From NCBI GenBank assembly GCA_023461275.1, contig JAEYMI010000040.1, positions 1 to 64,000 of the forward strand: DNA of 64,000 nt. The letters run 5' to 3'. The position numbers and the translations under genes are program-made. This DNA comes from Actinomycetes bacterium (lineage in GTDB: Bacteria > Actinomycetota > Actinomycetes > Mycobacteriales > Mycobacteriaceae). The notes beneath the pieces are model-generated. The model was not told where the DNA came from. It did no database searches and saw only the letters and a program-made list of their open reading frames with translations. Shown here in pieces: positions 43,767 to 52,494 of the stretch. The first letter of the stretch is position 1. Every line of letters starts with the position of its first letter.

Positions 43767-46352
43767 GTGACCTCTCCCAACCTCACCCGCGACCAGGCGC
43801 AGCAACGCGCCAACACCATCGACGTGTCGGGTTACGTGATCGATCTCGATCTGACCGACGGCAACGGCAAACCCGGCGAGTCGACGTTCCGCTCGACGTC
43901 GACGGTGACCTTCACCGCCACCCCGGGCGCCGAGACCTTCATCGACCTCGTCGCACCAAAGCTGATCTCCGCCAACCTCAATGGCACCGATCTCGACATT
44001 TCGGACTTCGACGAGTCGGTCGGGATCACCTTGCCGAACCTGGCCGCCGAGAACACGCTGACCGTCGTCGCCGACTGCGCCTACTCCAACACCGGCGAGG
44101 GCCTGCACCGATTCGTCGACCCATCCGATGGCACCGTCTACCTGTACTCGCAGTTCGAAACCGCCGACGCCAAGCGGATGTTCGCCTGCTTCGATCAGCC
44201 GGATCTGAAGGCCACGTTCACCATCACCGTCACCGCCGCTGAGGACTGGAAGGTCATCTCCAACGCCGCGCACGTGAACACGGCCAAAGCCGAGCCCGGC
44301 ATCCACCGGTTCCGTGAGACCGAGAAGATGAGCACATATCTGGTTGCCCTGATCGCCGGCCCGTACGCGGAGTGGACCGACGTCTACTCCGACGAGCACG
44401 GAGATATCCCGCTGGGCATCTACTGCCGCGCGTCGCTGGCCGAATTCATGGACGCCGAACGCCTGTTCACCGAGACCAAGCAGGGATTCGGCTTCTACCA
44501 CAAGAACTTCGGCACCCCGTACGCCTTCGGAAAGTACGACCAGCTCTTCGTCCCCGAGTTCAACGCGGGCGCCATGGAGAACGCCGGGGCGGTGACCTTC
44601 CTGGAGGACTACGTCTTCCGGTCGCGGGTCACCAACTACAACTACGAGCGTCGCGCCGAGACCGTACTGCACGAGATGGCGCACATGTGGTTCGGCGACC
44701 TGGTCACCATGAAGTGGTGGGATGACCTGTGGCTCAACGAATCCTTCGCGACTTTCGCGTCGGTGTTGTGCCAGTCCGAGGCCACCGAATACACCAGCGC
44801 CTGGACAACTTTCGCCAACGTCGAGAAGTCCTGGGCGTACCGTCAGGATCAGTTGCCGTCGACTCATCCGGTCGCCGCCGACATTCCCGACATCGCGGCA
44901 GTCGAGGTCAACTTCGACGGCATCACCTACGCCAAGGGCGCCTCGGTGCTCAAGCAGCTCGTCGCCTATGTGGGTCTCGAAGACTTCCTCGCCGGCCTGC
45001 GTGACTATTTCGTCAGTCACAAGTTCGGCAACGCGACCTTCTCCGATCTCCTTGCCGCACTGGAGAAGTCGTCGGGACGCGATCTGTCGGACTGGGGCAA
45101 CCAGTGGCTCAAGACCACCGGCATCAATGTCATCCGGCCCGACTTCGAGCTCGACGATTCCGGCGCGTTCACCCGGTTCTCGATCCTGCAGGACGGAGCC
45201 GCACCCGGAAAGGGCGAAACACGCACCCACCGGTTGCGAGTGGGCGTCTACGACGACAACGACTCGGGCAAGCTCGAGCGGGTCAGCAGCGTCGAACTCG
45301 ACGTCGAGGGTGAACGAACCGACGTCGACGAGCTGATCGGCAAGTCGCGCGGCAAGCTGATCATCCTCAACGACGACGACCTGACCTACGCCTCGGTACG
45401 GCTGGACCCGGAGTCGCTGGCGACGGCCACCGCCCGCATCGGTGACATCAGCGATTCGTTGCCGCGCACGCTCATCTGGTCGGCCGCGTGGGAGATGACC
45501 CGCCAGGCCGAGATGCGCGCCCGCGACTTCGTCGAGCTGGTCTCGCGCGGCATCGCCGCAGAAACCGAAATCGGTGTGGTGCAACGAGTTCTGCTACAGG
45601 CGACCACCGCCATCGGCGCCTACGCCGACCCGGTGTGGGCGGCCACCACCGGCCGGCCGGCATTCAGTGCCCGCTTGCTGGAGCTGGCACAGGGCTCCGA
45701 AGCGGGCTCCGACCATCAACTCGCCTTCTTCTCCACCCTGCTCGCGGGTGCGGTGAACGAGGATCAGGTCCAGATGCTGCAGTCCATCCTCGATGGCGAC
45801 GACCCGGCCGACTACAACCTGCCCGGTCTCACCGTGGACGCCGATCTGCGGTGGAAGCTGGTGACCGCCTTGGCAACTGCCGGTGCCATCGATACCGATC
45901 CGGATTCGACCCCGGTCATCGACGCCGAGGCGCAACGCGACAACACCGCGGCCGGTGCGCGTCAGGCAGCGGCCGCGCGCACCGCACGTCCGCTGGCGCA
46001 GGCCAAGGCGACAGCCTGGGCGGAGACCGTGGAGCAGGACAAGCACTCGAATACCTTCGCCCGCACCATGATCGGCGGATTCGCCCGACCAGGACAGGAC
46101 GAGCTGCTGACACCGTATGTGGCCAAGTATTTCGCGGCGGTGCCCGAGGTGTGGGCCCGACGTTCCAGCGAGGTCGCGCAGACCGTCGTGGTGGGCCTCT
46201 ACCCCACCTGGGCGATCAACTCCGATGCGCTCGCCGCAGCCGACGAGTTCCTCTCCGGCGAGCATCCGTCCGCGCTCAAGCGACTCATCTCCGAGGGACG
46301 CGACGGGGTGGCCCGCTCATTGCGGGCGCAGAAGTTCGACGCCGAGGACTGA
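43767..46352 (+). CDS. pepN: Aminopeptidase N
   Basis: M1-family zinc aminopeptidase releasing N-terminal residues in the cytoplasm. The 861-aa protein has the exopeptidase motif GAMEN (268-272) and the zinc site HEMAH (302-306) with the third ligand Glu in NESFATF 19 residues on. The C-terminal ERAP1-like helical domain begins near 530. The GTG start is supported by TAGGCT upstream. Length and position next to the DsbA-like gene match Rv2467. Confidence 0.97.
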   Translation: MTSPNLTRDQAQQRANTIDVSGYVIDLDLTDGNGKPGESTFRSTSTVTFTATPGAETFIDLVAPKLISANLNGTDLDISDFDESVGITLPNLAAENTLTVVADCAYSNTGEGLHRFVDPSDGTVYLYSQFETADAKRMFACFDQPDLKATFTITVTAAEDWKVISNAAHVNTAKAEPGIHRFRETEKMSTYLVALIAGPYAEWTDVYSDEHGDIPLGIYCRASLAEFMDAERLFTETKQGFGFYHKNFGTPYAFGKYDQLFVPEFNAGAMENAGAVTFLEDYVFRSRVTNYNYERRAETVLHEMAHMWFGDLVTMKWWDDLWLNESFATFASVLCQSEATEYTSAWTTFANVEKSWAYRQDQLPSTHPVAADIPDIAAVEVNFDGITYAKGASVLKQLVAYVGLEDFLAGLRDYFVSHKFGNATFSDLLAALEKSSGRDLSDWGNQWLKTTGINVIRPDFELDDSGAFTRFSILQDGAAPGKGETRTHRLRVGVYDDNDSGKLERVSSVELDVEGERTDVDELIGKSRGKLIILNDDDLTYASVRLDPESLATATARIGDISDSLPRTLIWSAAWEMTRQAEMRARDFVELVSRGIAAETEIGVVQRVLLQATTAIGAYADPVWAATTGRPAFSARLLELAQGSEAGSDHQLAFFSTLLAGAVNEDQVQMLQSILDGDDPADYNLPGLTVDADLRWKLVTALATAGAIDTDPDSTPVIDAEAQRDNTAAGARQAAAARTARPLAQAKATAWAETVEQDKHSNTFARTMIGGFARPGQDELLTPYVAKYFAAVPEVWARRSSEVAQTVVVGLYPTWAINSDALAAADEFLSGEHPSALKRLISEGRDGVARSLRAQKFDAED

Positions 46353-46384
46353 CCGGCACTGCGTGCGCCGGGGCGGGGCCGGTC

Positions 46385-47080
46385 TCACCGGCTCCGCCAC
46401 CGGTAGCGGATCTGCGGACGCCCGGCGTTGCCGTACTCGGTGACCCGTTCGACGACGCGGTCGTCTGCCAGCCGTTCCAGGTACCGCCATGCGGTGACCC
46501 GCGAACTGCCGAGGGTGGCGGCCACCTGGGATGCGGTGAGGCCGTCGGCCGAGTCCCGAATCGACCGTGCCACAGCGTCTTCGGTGTCCGGCGCCGCGCC
46601 TTTCTTGGCGGTGCGGCGGGCGTCACTGGTGCGTAGTTCGGCCAGGGCACGGTCGACGTCACGCTGGCTGACCGCCTGATCGCCGTCGCTGAGCGCGTCC
46701 CGGTACCGCAGGTACTGGTCGATCTTGTCCCGGAATGCCGCGAAGGTGAACGGCTTCAACAGGTAGAGCAGTACGCCGTGGCTCATCGCGGTGCGCACGG
46801 TGGCCAGGTCGCGCTGCGCGGTGATCGCGATGATGTCGGGGTCGGGACGTAGCCCGGACAGGGCCGAGGCGAGGTCCACGCCACGAGCATCGGGCAGACC
46901 GAGGTCGAGCAGCACCAGTTCGACCGGCGCACCGGAGTCGGCGGCCTCATGCGCGGTCCGCAGTGCGTGCTGGGCCGTGCGACACGACCCGATGATCTCG
47001 AACCCGCCGATGCGCTCCAGGTAGGCCCGATGCGCTTCGGCGATCATCGGTTCGTCTTCGACGATCAGTACCCTGATCAC
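46385..47080 (-). CDS. Response regulator, CitB/DcuR family
   Basis: A 231-aa response regulator with receiver domain (MIRVLIVEDEPMIAEAH, phospho-acceptor Asp59 in LLDLGLPD, Lys in LKPFTF) and a C-terminal winged helix with GLTASQVAATLGSSRVTAWRYLERL. This layout is the CitB/DcuR type that activates transport genes for citrate or C4-dicarboxylates. The ATG overlaps the kinase stop by 4 bases. The target is probably dctA, divergent from the kinase gene. Confidence 0.92.
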   Translation of the reverse strand: MIRVLIVEDEPMIAEAHRAYLERIGGFEIIGSCRTAQHALRTAHEAADSGAPVELVLLDLGLPDARGVDLASALSGLRPDPDIIAITAQRDLATVRTAMSHGVLLYLLKPFTFAAFRDKIDQYLRYRDALSDGDQAVSQRDVDRALAELRTSDARRTAKKGAAPDTEDAVARSIRDSADGLTASQVAATLGSSRVTAWRYLERLADDRVVERVTEYGNAGRPQIRYRWRSR

Positions 47081-48675
47081 AGTATTTCCCGCGTCTCGGT
47101 GGCGCCGGCGGCCACAGAGGCATCCGGTTGTCCCGCAAGGGTTACCGTCACCACCGACCCGTAGGTGTTCTCCGCGGTAATCGTTCCGTGGTGGCGCTCG
47201 ACCACCTGGGTGACCAGCGCGAGTCCGAGTCCTCGTCCGGCCGCGTCACCACCGGCTTTGGTGGAGTAGCCACGCTGACGCGCTCGCGCGAACAGCTCGG
47301 GTTCCATCCCGGGACCACTGTCGGCGACGATGATTCGCAGTCCCGCGGCATCACCGACAACGGTCACCTCGACCCACGGATCGGCGCTGTCGCAGGCGTC
47401 GAGGGCATTGTCGATCAGGTTCCCCACAACGGTGATCATCTCACCCGTGGTGAGGATCTCGATGGCCGAATCGGCGACTTGGCTGTCTTCGGTGAGCGAC
47501 AACGAGATGCCGAGTTCGGCTGCCTGAGCGGACTTGCCCAGCAGCAGTGCCGCCAACGCCGGTTCACCGACCGTCGTCGACATGCGGTCGACGAGTTGCT
47601 GGGACAGTTCCAGTTCGGTGGTCGCGAACCGGACGGCATCCTCAGCGCGCCCCATCTCCACCAACGCGACGATGGTGTGCAATCGATTGGCGGTCTCATG
47701 CGCCTGCGACCTCAATGCCTCGGCGAACCGGGTCATGGAGTCCAGTTCACCGACCGCCTCCGACAGCTCGGTCCGGTCGCGAATCGTCACGACAACCGAG
47801 TCCTTCTGCCCGACAACATTTGTGCGGTTGACGACCAGCACGCGGCCACCGGTGACGAAGAGCTCGTCGGTGACCTGCGGGTAGTCGTGGGTCAGGAAGT
47901 CCGGCAGGTCATCGACTGTTGCCGAATCGTGCTCGGCGAGTCCGAGGAGACGTCGCGCCTCATCGTTGATCACCGCAACCCGTCCGTGTTCGAGGACCAC
48001 CAGCCCCTCGCGGACGGCCCGAAGCACGGCGTCGTGGTGTTCGTACATCACGCGTAGTTCCGCCGGCGCGAGCCCGCCCGTCTGGCGCAGCAGTCGTCGT
48101 CGGATCATCCACAGTCCACCCAACGCGACCACGAGTACGGCTGCCGCGATGGCTGCGATCAGCGGCAGCTGTGCGCGCCACGCATCCGACAGTCGATTCT
48201 GGGTGATGCCGGCCGCAACCAGCCCGACGATGGTCCCATCGTCGGCGCGCACCGGTGCGATGGTCCGGATCGAGGGACCCAGAGTCCCCGTGTAGGTCTC
48301 GGTGAAGACCTGACCCGCCAACGCCTGCTCTCGCGAACCCAGGTAGCGCTGGCCGATGAGTTGCGGGTTGGTGTGGGTGACGCGGGTGCCGTCGGGCGTC
48401 ATCACCGTGATGAACGCGATGCCGGTGTCGGCGCGGATGCGTTCGGTGATCGGCTGCAGGACGGCGGCCGGATCAGCGCCGCCCAGCGCAGCAGCAGTCG
48501 ACGGCGAGTCGGCGATGCTCACCGCCACCGCGGTCACCTGAGCACGCGCGGCGTCGTCGGCGTCGGACCGAGCGTCCAATGCGGCCAGCACCCCGCCGGC
48601 CACCACGATGACCACTACCAGTGCGAGCACCAGCGCGACGGCCTGCCCGGCCAACGTGCGCGGGAACCACCGCAT
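47077..48675 (-). CDS. Sensor histidine kinase, CitA/DcuS family
   Basis: A 532-aa membrane sensor: helix 1 at about 9-33, an extracytoplasmic Cache-like sensor domain to about 167, helix 2 near 168-190, then a PAS domain. The kinase part has His326 in SQAHETANRLHTI (the SpoOB-like box of this family), NLIDNALDA, DSGPGMEPELF, and GRGLGLALV. These sensors bind citrate, malate, fumarate or succinate outside the cell. The ATG at 48675 has GGAGG 6 nt upstream; the frame extends through the intergenic region and should not be used. Confidence 0.93.
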   Translation of the reverse strand: MRWFPRTLAGQAVALVLALVVVIVVAGGVLAALDARSDADDAARAQVTAVAVSIADSPSTAAALGGADPAAVLQPITERIRADTGIAFITVMTPDGTRVTHTNPQLIGQRYLGSREQALAGQVFTETYTGTLGPSIRTIAPVRADDGTIVGLVAAGITQNRLSDAWRAQLPLIAAIAAAVLVVALGGLWMIRRRLLRQTGGLAPAELRVMYEHHDAVLRAVREGLVVLEHGRVAVINDEARRLLGLAEHDSATVDDLPDFLTHDYPQVTDELFVTGGRVLVVNRTNVVGQKDSVVVTIRDRTELSEAVGELDSMTRFAEALRSQAHETANRLHTIVALVEMGRAEDAVRFATTELELSQQLVDRMSTTVGEPALAALLLGKSAQAAELGISLSLTEDSQVADSAIEILTTGEMITVVGNLIDNALDACDSADPWVEVTVVGDAAGLRIIVADSGPGMEPELFARARQRGYSTKAGGDAAGRGLGLALVTQVVERHHGTITAENTYGSVVTVTLAGQPDASVAAGATETREIL

Positions 48676-48744
48676 GCTGCCCTCCTTATACCGCCCCAAC
48701 ACTTCTCGGTTCAGTGTCCACCGGGTGAACGAAATGAACGCAAC

Positions 48745-48760
48745 CGTGACCCACGTCACC
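48745..48760. promoter_or_regulatory. CRP/GlxR-type operator upstream of dctA
   Basis: CGTGACCCACGTCACC fits TGTGA-N6-TCACA except at the two outermost bases. TTGTCC (48762-48767) and CACATT (48785-48790), 17 apart, could be the dctA promoter, placing the site about 44 bases before the start point, near the class II activator position. cAMP control of C4-dicarboxylate uptake is common in bacteria. Confidence 0.5.
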
Positions 48761-48821
48761 GTTGTCCGCCACACTTCCAGACAACACATTGCCGTGTGGC
48801 TGACCGAGAAAGGGAACACCC

Positions 48822-50231
48822 ATGTCCATCAGATCGAATTCTCCAGCGGACACCACCGCTGGGACCGCGAAAGTCAAGCGGGACCGCACTCACTGGCTCT
48901 ACATCGCGGTGATCATCGCCGTGGTGGCCGGTGTGATCGTCGGACTGGTGGCACCCGAAGTCGGCAAGGACGTCGGCGTTCTCGGGACCATGTTCGTCAG
49001 CCTGATCAAGATGATGATCGCTCCGGTCATCTTCTGCACCATCGTGTTGGGCATCGGTTCGGTACGTAAGGCTGCGACTGTCGGCAAGGTCGGCGGACTG
49101 GCCTTCGTCTACTTCCTGGCGATGTCGACCGTCGCACTTGCCATCGGGTTGCTCGTCGGCAACCTGATCCAGCCGGGCGAAGGTCTCAATATCACCGCCA
49201 CCGCTTCCAAGGGCGCGGCGCTGGCCGAGAAGGCACACGAGTCCGGCGGCACAATGGCGTTCATCGAGGGCATCATCCCGACCTCGCTGCTGTCTTCGCT
49301 GACCGAAGGCAATGTGCTGCAGGCATTGTTCGTCGCACTGCTGGTGGGATTCGCGATCCAGGCGATGGGCCGCACCGGCGAACCGATCCTCGTCGCGGTC
49401 TCCTACTTCCAGAAGCTCGTGTTCAAGATCCTGACCATGGTTCTGTGGGTCGCCCCGATCGGCGCCTTCGGTGCGATCGCCAACGTCGTCGGCCAAACAG
49501 GTTGGGCCGCAGTACAACAGCTGGCGATCCTGATGCTCGCGTTCTATCTGACCTGTGTGGTGTTCGTGTTCGGTGTCCTCGGCGTGCTGCTGCGCTGGGT
49601 GGCCGGCGTGTCCATCTTCCGCCTGGTCCGCTACTTGGCCCGCGAGTACCTGCTCATCTTCGCCACTTCGTCGTCGGAGTCGGCCCTGCCGCGTCTGATC
49701 GCGAAGATGGAACACATCGGAGTGGAGAAGACCACCGTCGGCGTGGTGGTTCCCACCGGCTACTCGTTCAACCTCGACGGCACCGCCATCTACCTGACGA
49801 TGGCATCGCTGTTCATCGCCGACGCGATGGGCGATCCACTGTCGATCTCTGAGCAGATCGGTTTGCTGGTCTTCATGATCATCGCCTCCAAGGGCGCGGC
49901 CGGTGTCAGTGGCGCGGGTCTGGCGACCCTGGCCGGCGGATTGCAGGCCCATCGTCCCGAGATGCTCGACGGCGTCGGCGTGATCGTCGGTATCGACCGA
50001 TTCATGTCGGAGGCCCGCGCGGTGACCAACTTCTCCGGCAACGCGGTGGCCACGCTACTCGTCGGATCGTGGACGAACACCGTCGACAAGGAGCGCGTCG
50101 AGGATGTCCTGTCCGGACGCAACCCGTTCAACGAAGCCGACATGGTCGACGATGATCCGATCGACCGGGTCGAGGACCGCGAACTGCAGAGTGGTCAGGT
50201 CGGCAATCCCAAGGACCTCGTCACCCACTGA
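48822..50231 (+). CDS. dctA: C4-dicarboxylate:cation symporter
   Basis: DAACS-family transporter (469 aa, about eight helices plus two hairpins) importing succinate, fumarate or malate with cations. Family motifs are ATSSSESALPRLIAKME (hairpin 1), PTGYSFNLDGTAIYLTMA (unwound helix 7), SKGAAGVSGAGL (hairpin 2) and RAVTNFSGNAVAT (helix 8). The C-terminal ~40 residues are acidic and cytoplasmic. It is divergent from the CitA/DcuS-like kinase. In M. tuberculosis dctA lies between rplU and rne as I recall, so this copy is in a different place. Confidence 0.94.
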   Translation: MSIRSNSPADTTAGTAKVKRDRTHWLYIAVIIAVVAGVIVGLVAPEVGKDVGVLGTMFVSLIKMMIAPVIFCTIVLGIGSVRKAATVGKVGGLAFVYFLAMSTVALAIGLLVGNLIQPGEGLNITATASKGAALAEKAHESGGTMAFIEGIIPTSLLSSLTEGNVLQALFVALLVGFAIQAMGRTGEPILVAVSYFQKLVFKILTMVLWVAPIGAFGAIANVVGQTGWAAVQQLAILMLAFYLTCVVFVFGVLGVLLRWVAGVSIFRLVRYLAREYLLIFATSSSESALPRLIAKMEHIGVEKTTVGVVVPTGYSFNLDGTAIYLTMASLFIADAMGDPLSISEQIGLLVFMIIASKGAAGVSGAGLATLAGGLQAHRPEMLDGVGVIVGIDRFMSEARAVTNFSGNAVATLLVGSWTNTVDKERVEDVLSGRNPFNEADMVDDDPIDRVEDRELQSGQVGNPKDLVTH

Positions 50232-50253
50232 CACGGTCGACACCCGGAAACAA

Positions 50254-50286
50254 CTGTGGCCGCCCCGGAATCCGGGGCGGCCACAG
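50254..50286. terminator. Terminator between dctA and DUF5130
   Basis: A 16-bp perfect GC-rich stem (50254-50269 with 50271-50286) around a single base, followed by TGTT. It lies 22 bases after the dctA stop and 57 bases from the convergent DUF5130 stop, so it can serve both. Confidence 0.85.
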
Positions 50287-50343
50287 TGTTGGCTGTATCA
50301 GTTGATGCAGACTCAGCTGTTGCGCACTATCAGTGGTGACTGA

Positions 50344-50829
50344 TCAGCTGGGCGCTGCAGCGGTCGCGACAACGTGCAGAGCAGCGATGATGCCGTCGAT
50401 GAGATGGCCCTGACGGAAGCTGGTGATCGCGGCGGTCACGCCGAGCTGGGCCACGCGGTCGTTGACGCGGCCGGCAACGGCGCTGCCGGACACGATGACC
50501 ACCTCGCGGGTGTTCGGCGAAACCGCGATCAGAGCGCCGTTGGCGGGTTCCGGCGCCTTGGCCAGAATGCTGCGGGCGTCATGGGCGGCATCGGCGGTCA
50601 GATCACCGATGTAGACCGAGAACCGCACAAGGGCCTTCTCGCTGGCTGCCTTGAGCGCGTCGTCGAGTGCGATGAGCTCGTGCCGCGAAAACGGCGGCGT
50701 ACTCGGCGCATGACCGGGAAACCGCGTCGCCGAGATGCGGCCACTGTTGGTCACTACGGTTCCGACCGGCAGAGCACTGCCTGCCACACCGACCGCAGTA
50801 CTGCTCGGGGTCACATCACCACTTGCCAC
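50344..50829 (-). CDS. DUF5130 (TPM-like) protein
   Basis: Predicted 161-aa cytoplasmic protein of the DUF5130 family, related to TPM domains. Conserved-looking parts are PPFSRHELIALDDALKAASEKALVRFSVYIGDL and VSPNTREVVIVSGSAVAGRVNDR. Function unknown. I chose the GTG at 50829 for GGAGGG 7 nt upstream; it overlaps the upstream membrane-peptide gene by 14 bases. Probably equals M. tuberculosis Rv2468c by position. Confidence 0.8.
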   Translation of the reverse strand: MASGDVTPSSTAVGVAGSALPVGTVVTNSGRISATRFPGHAPSTPPFSRHELIALDDALKAASEKALVRFSVYIGDLTADAAHDARSILAKAPEPANGALIAVSPNTREVVIVSGSAVAGRVNDRVAQLGVTAAITSFRQGHLIDGIIAALHVVATAAAPS

Positions 50830-51064
50830 TGGCCAGCCCTCCATCGACGTCGCCCGCCTCGGCATGTCGCGGAAGCGCCATCGGCGAGATGTCGGTAGCG
50901 CTGAACAGCAGAGGCGAGTGGTCCCATTCCTGATCCAGGGTGTACTCGGGGACCTTGGGATATTTCAGACCGGACGAGAAGATCATCGAGACCACACACG
51001 CACCGGCGGCGAGTACGACGAGGATCGTGACCGGTATGCCTAGATAGACGATCAGGTTGTCCAT
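50816..51064 (-). CDS. Small single-pass membrane protein
   Basis: An 82-aa protein starting MDNLIVYLGIPVTILVVLAAGACVV, one hydrophobic helix at about 3-28, followed by a hydrophilic tail (KYPKVPEYTLDQEWDHSPLLFSATD). The tail resembles the small cytoplasmic segment of conserved actinobacterial membrane peptides of unknown role. It overlaps the DUF5130 gene, so the two are translationally linked. An ATG three codons upstream is possible. Confidence 0.72.
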   Translation of the reverse strand: MDNLIVYLGIPVTILVVLAAGACVVSMIFSSGLKYPKVPEYTLDQEWDHSPLLFSATDISPMALPRHAEAGDVDGGLASGKW

Positions 51065-51163
51065 GGCAATCAATCTAGCCCACTCGCGCAGCGAAAGTGC
51101 AGCAGCCCCTACAACGCGTCGTAGATCTCCGTCACCCCTGTGCGCGACCGGTGGATCTGCAGG

Positions 51164-51805
51164 TCAGGCGGCACCGACGTCGATGTACTGAGCCCACGCC
51201 GGATCGAGTTCTTTGACGGTTGCCAACAGTCGCCAGTAGCGCCCCTTAGGCATCGACGGTTTGACCCGAAGACGCCATCCGAGCTCGGTCAACAAGCGGT
51301 CGGCCTTGCGGTGATTACAGCTCGCGCAGCACGCGACGCAGTTCTCCCACGAATGCGGACCACCGCGACTGCGCGGCAGGATGTGATCGATCGTGGTGGC
51401 CTTGGAGCCGCAGTAGCCACAGCGGAACCGGTCGCGATGCATCAACGCCGCACGAGTCATCGGTACCACCGCGCGATAGGGCACCTTGACGAAGCTGCGC
51501 AGGCGGATCACCGACGGCACCGACACGTCTGCCGAATGGACCACCACCCCGGAGCCGTCCGGATGCACCACGTCGGCGCGCTCGCGCAGCACCAGGATGA
51601 TCGCTCGACGGATGGATACCGCCGTCAACGGTTCGTAGGTGGCATTGAGCAGCAACACTCGTCGACGACCCCAGATGGTGGCACCGGAATGGGTCGAACC
51701 GCGGTGATTGGCCGAGTCGACCTCGGCGGCGTGACGCACGTCAGCCAGAGCGGTCACCTCGCCCGAAGCGCGATGTTCACCCGCACTCGCTGCTGTTCGC
51801 GTCAT
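51164..51805 (-). CDS. HNH endonuclease-domain protein
   Basis: A 213-aa protein with VLLLNATYEPLTAVSIRRAI and a C-terminal HNH/zinc module: CGYC, TIDHILPRSRGGPHSWENCVACC, CNHRKADR. This family is single-copy and conserved in Mycobacteriales (Rv2469c by position) and is not tied to phages or introns. DNA target and function are unknown. The start is the ATG at 51805; one at 51859 would add an Arg/Gly-rich segment. It is divergent from glbO. Confidence 0.9.
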   Translation of the reverse strand: MTRTAASAGEHRASGEVTALADVRHAAEVDSANHRGSTHSGATIWGRRRVLLLNATYEPLTAVSIRRAIILVLRERADVVHPDGSGVVVHSADVSVPSVIRLRSFVKVPYRAVVPMTRAALMHRDRFRCGYCGSKATTIDHILPRSRGGPHSWENCVACCASCNHRKADRLLTELGWRLRVKPSMPKGRYWRLLATVKELDPAWAQYIDVGAA

Positions 51806-51998
51806 CCTGCCTCCCACTCGACCGGGGCGCTCGATCCGCACGCCTCCGCGAGGCGCCATACCGCGTCAAGTTCAGCACGGAACACCGATGTTCGCACGAC
51901 AATCCTGGGTGTCCACGCAGGTCGGCCACGGCGACGGCGGGTACCGACGGCGTTTGTGGGACCTATGCCGTTTGAGCGCCATCGACTACGTCAGGACA

Positions 51999-52394
51999 AT
52001 GGAGGCTGTGAGCAACCAGTTCTACGACGAGGTCGGTGGGGCCGAGACATTCCGCCGACTGACCGCCCGTTTCTACCGCGAGGTCGCCGCCGACGAGATC
52101 CTGCGCCCGATGTATCCCGAGGAGGATCTCGAGGCGGCCGAACGACGGCTGCGGATGTTTCTCGAACAGTATTGGGGCGGCCCGCGCACCTACTCGGATG
52201 AACGCGGCCACCCTCGGCTGCGGATGCGCCATCATCCGTTCCGCATCGGCCCCATCGAACGCGATGCGTGGCTGCGGTGCATGCACACCGCCATCGCGTC
52301 CATCGATGAAGACACCCTCGACGCCGCACATCGACGCGCATTGGTCGACTACATGGAGATGGCCGCCCAATCGATGGTCAATTCGCCTCTCTGA
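51999..52394 (+). CDS. glbO: Truncated hemoglobin, group II (HbO)
   Basis: A 131-aa heme protein that binds oxygen and is linked to respiration and nitrosative stress. Visible signs are FYDEVGGAETFRRL, FYREVAADEILRPMYPEEDLEAAERRL, EQYWGGPRTYSDERGHPRLRMRHHPFRI (proximal His and CD1 Tyr) and RDAWLRCMHTAI with the G8 Trp. It is nearly superimposable on M. tuberculosis GlbO. A GTG at 52008 is an alternative start. The next gene encodes an alpha-glucosidase, also as in M. tuberculosis. Confidence 0.95.
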   Translation: MEAVSNQFYDEVGGAETFRRLTARFYREVAADEILRPMYPEEDLEAAERRLRMFLEQYWGGPRTYSDERGHPRLRMRHHPFRIGPIERDAWLRCMHTAIASIDEDTLDAAHRRALVDYMEMAAQSMVNSPL

Positions 52395-52494
52395 GGCCCA
52401 CATTGCACTCCCCGCGCATCACGAGAGGGAGCAGTGATGGTTTCGACTCGCCGACCCGAGAGGGAGTCCTCACCCAAAACTCAGGTAGGGCACA

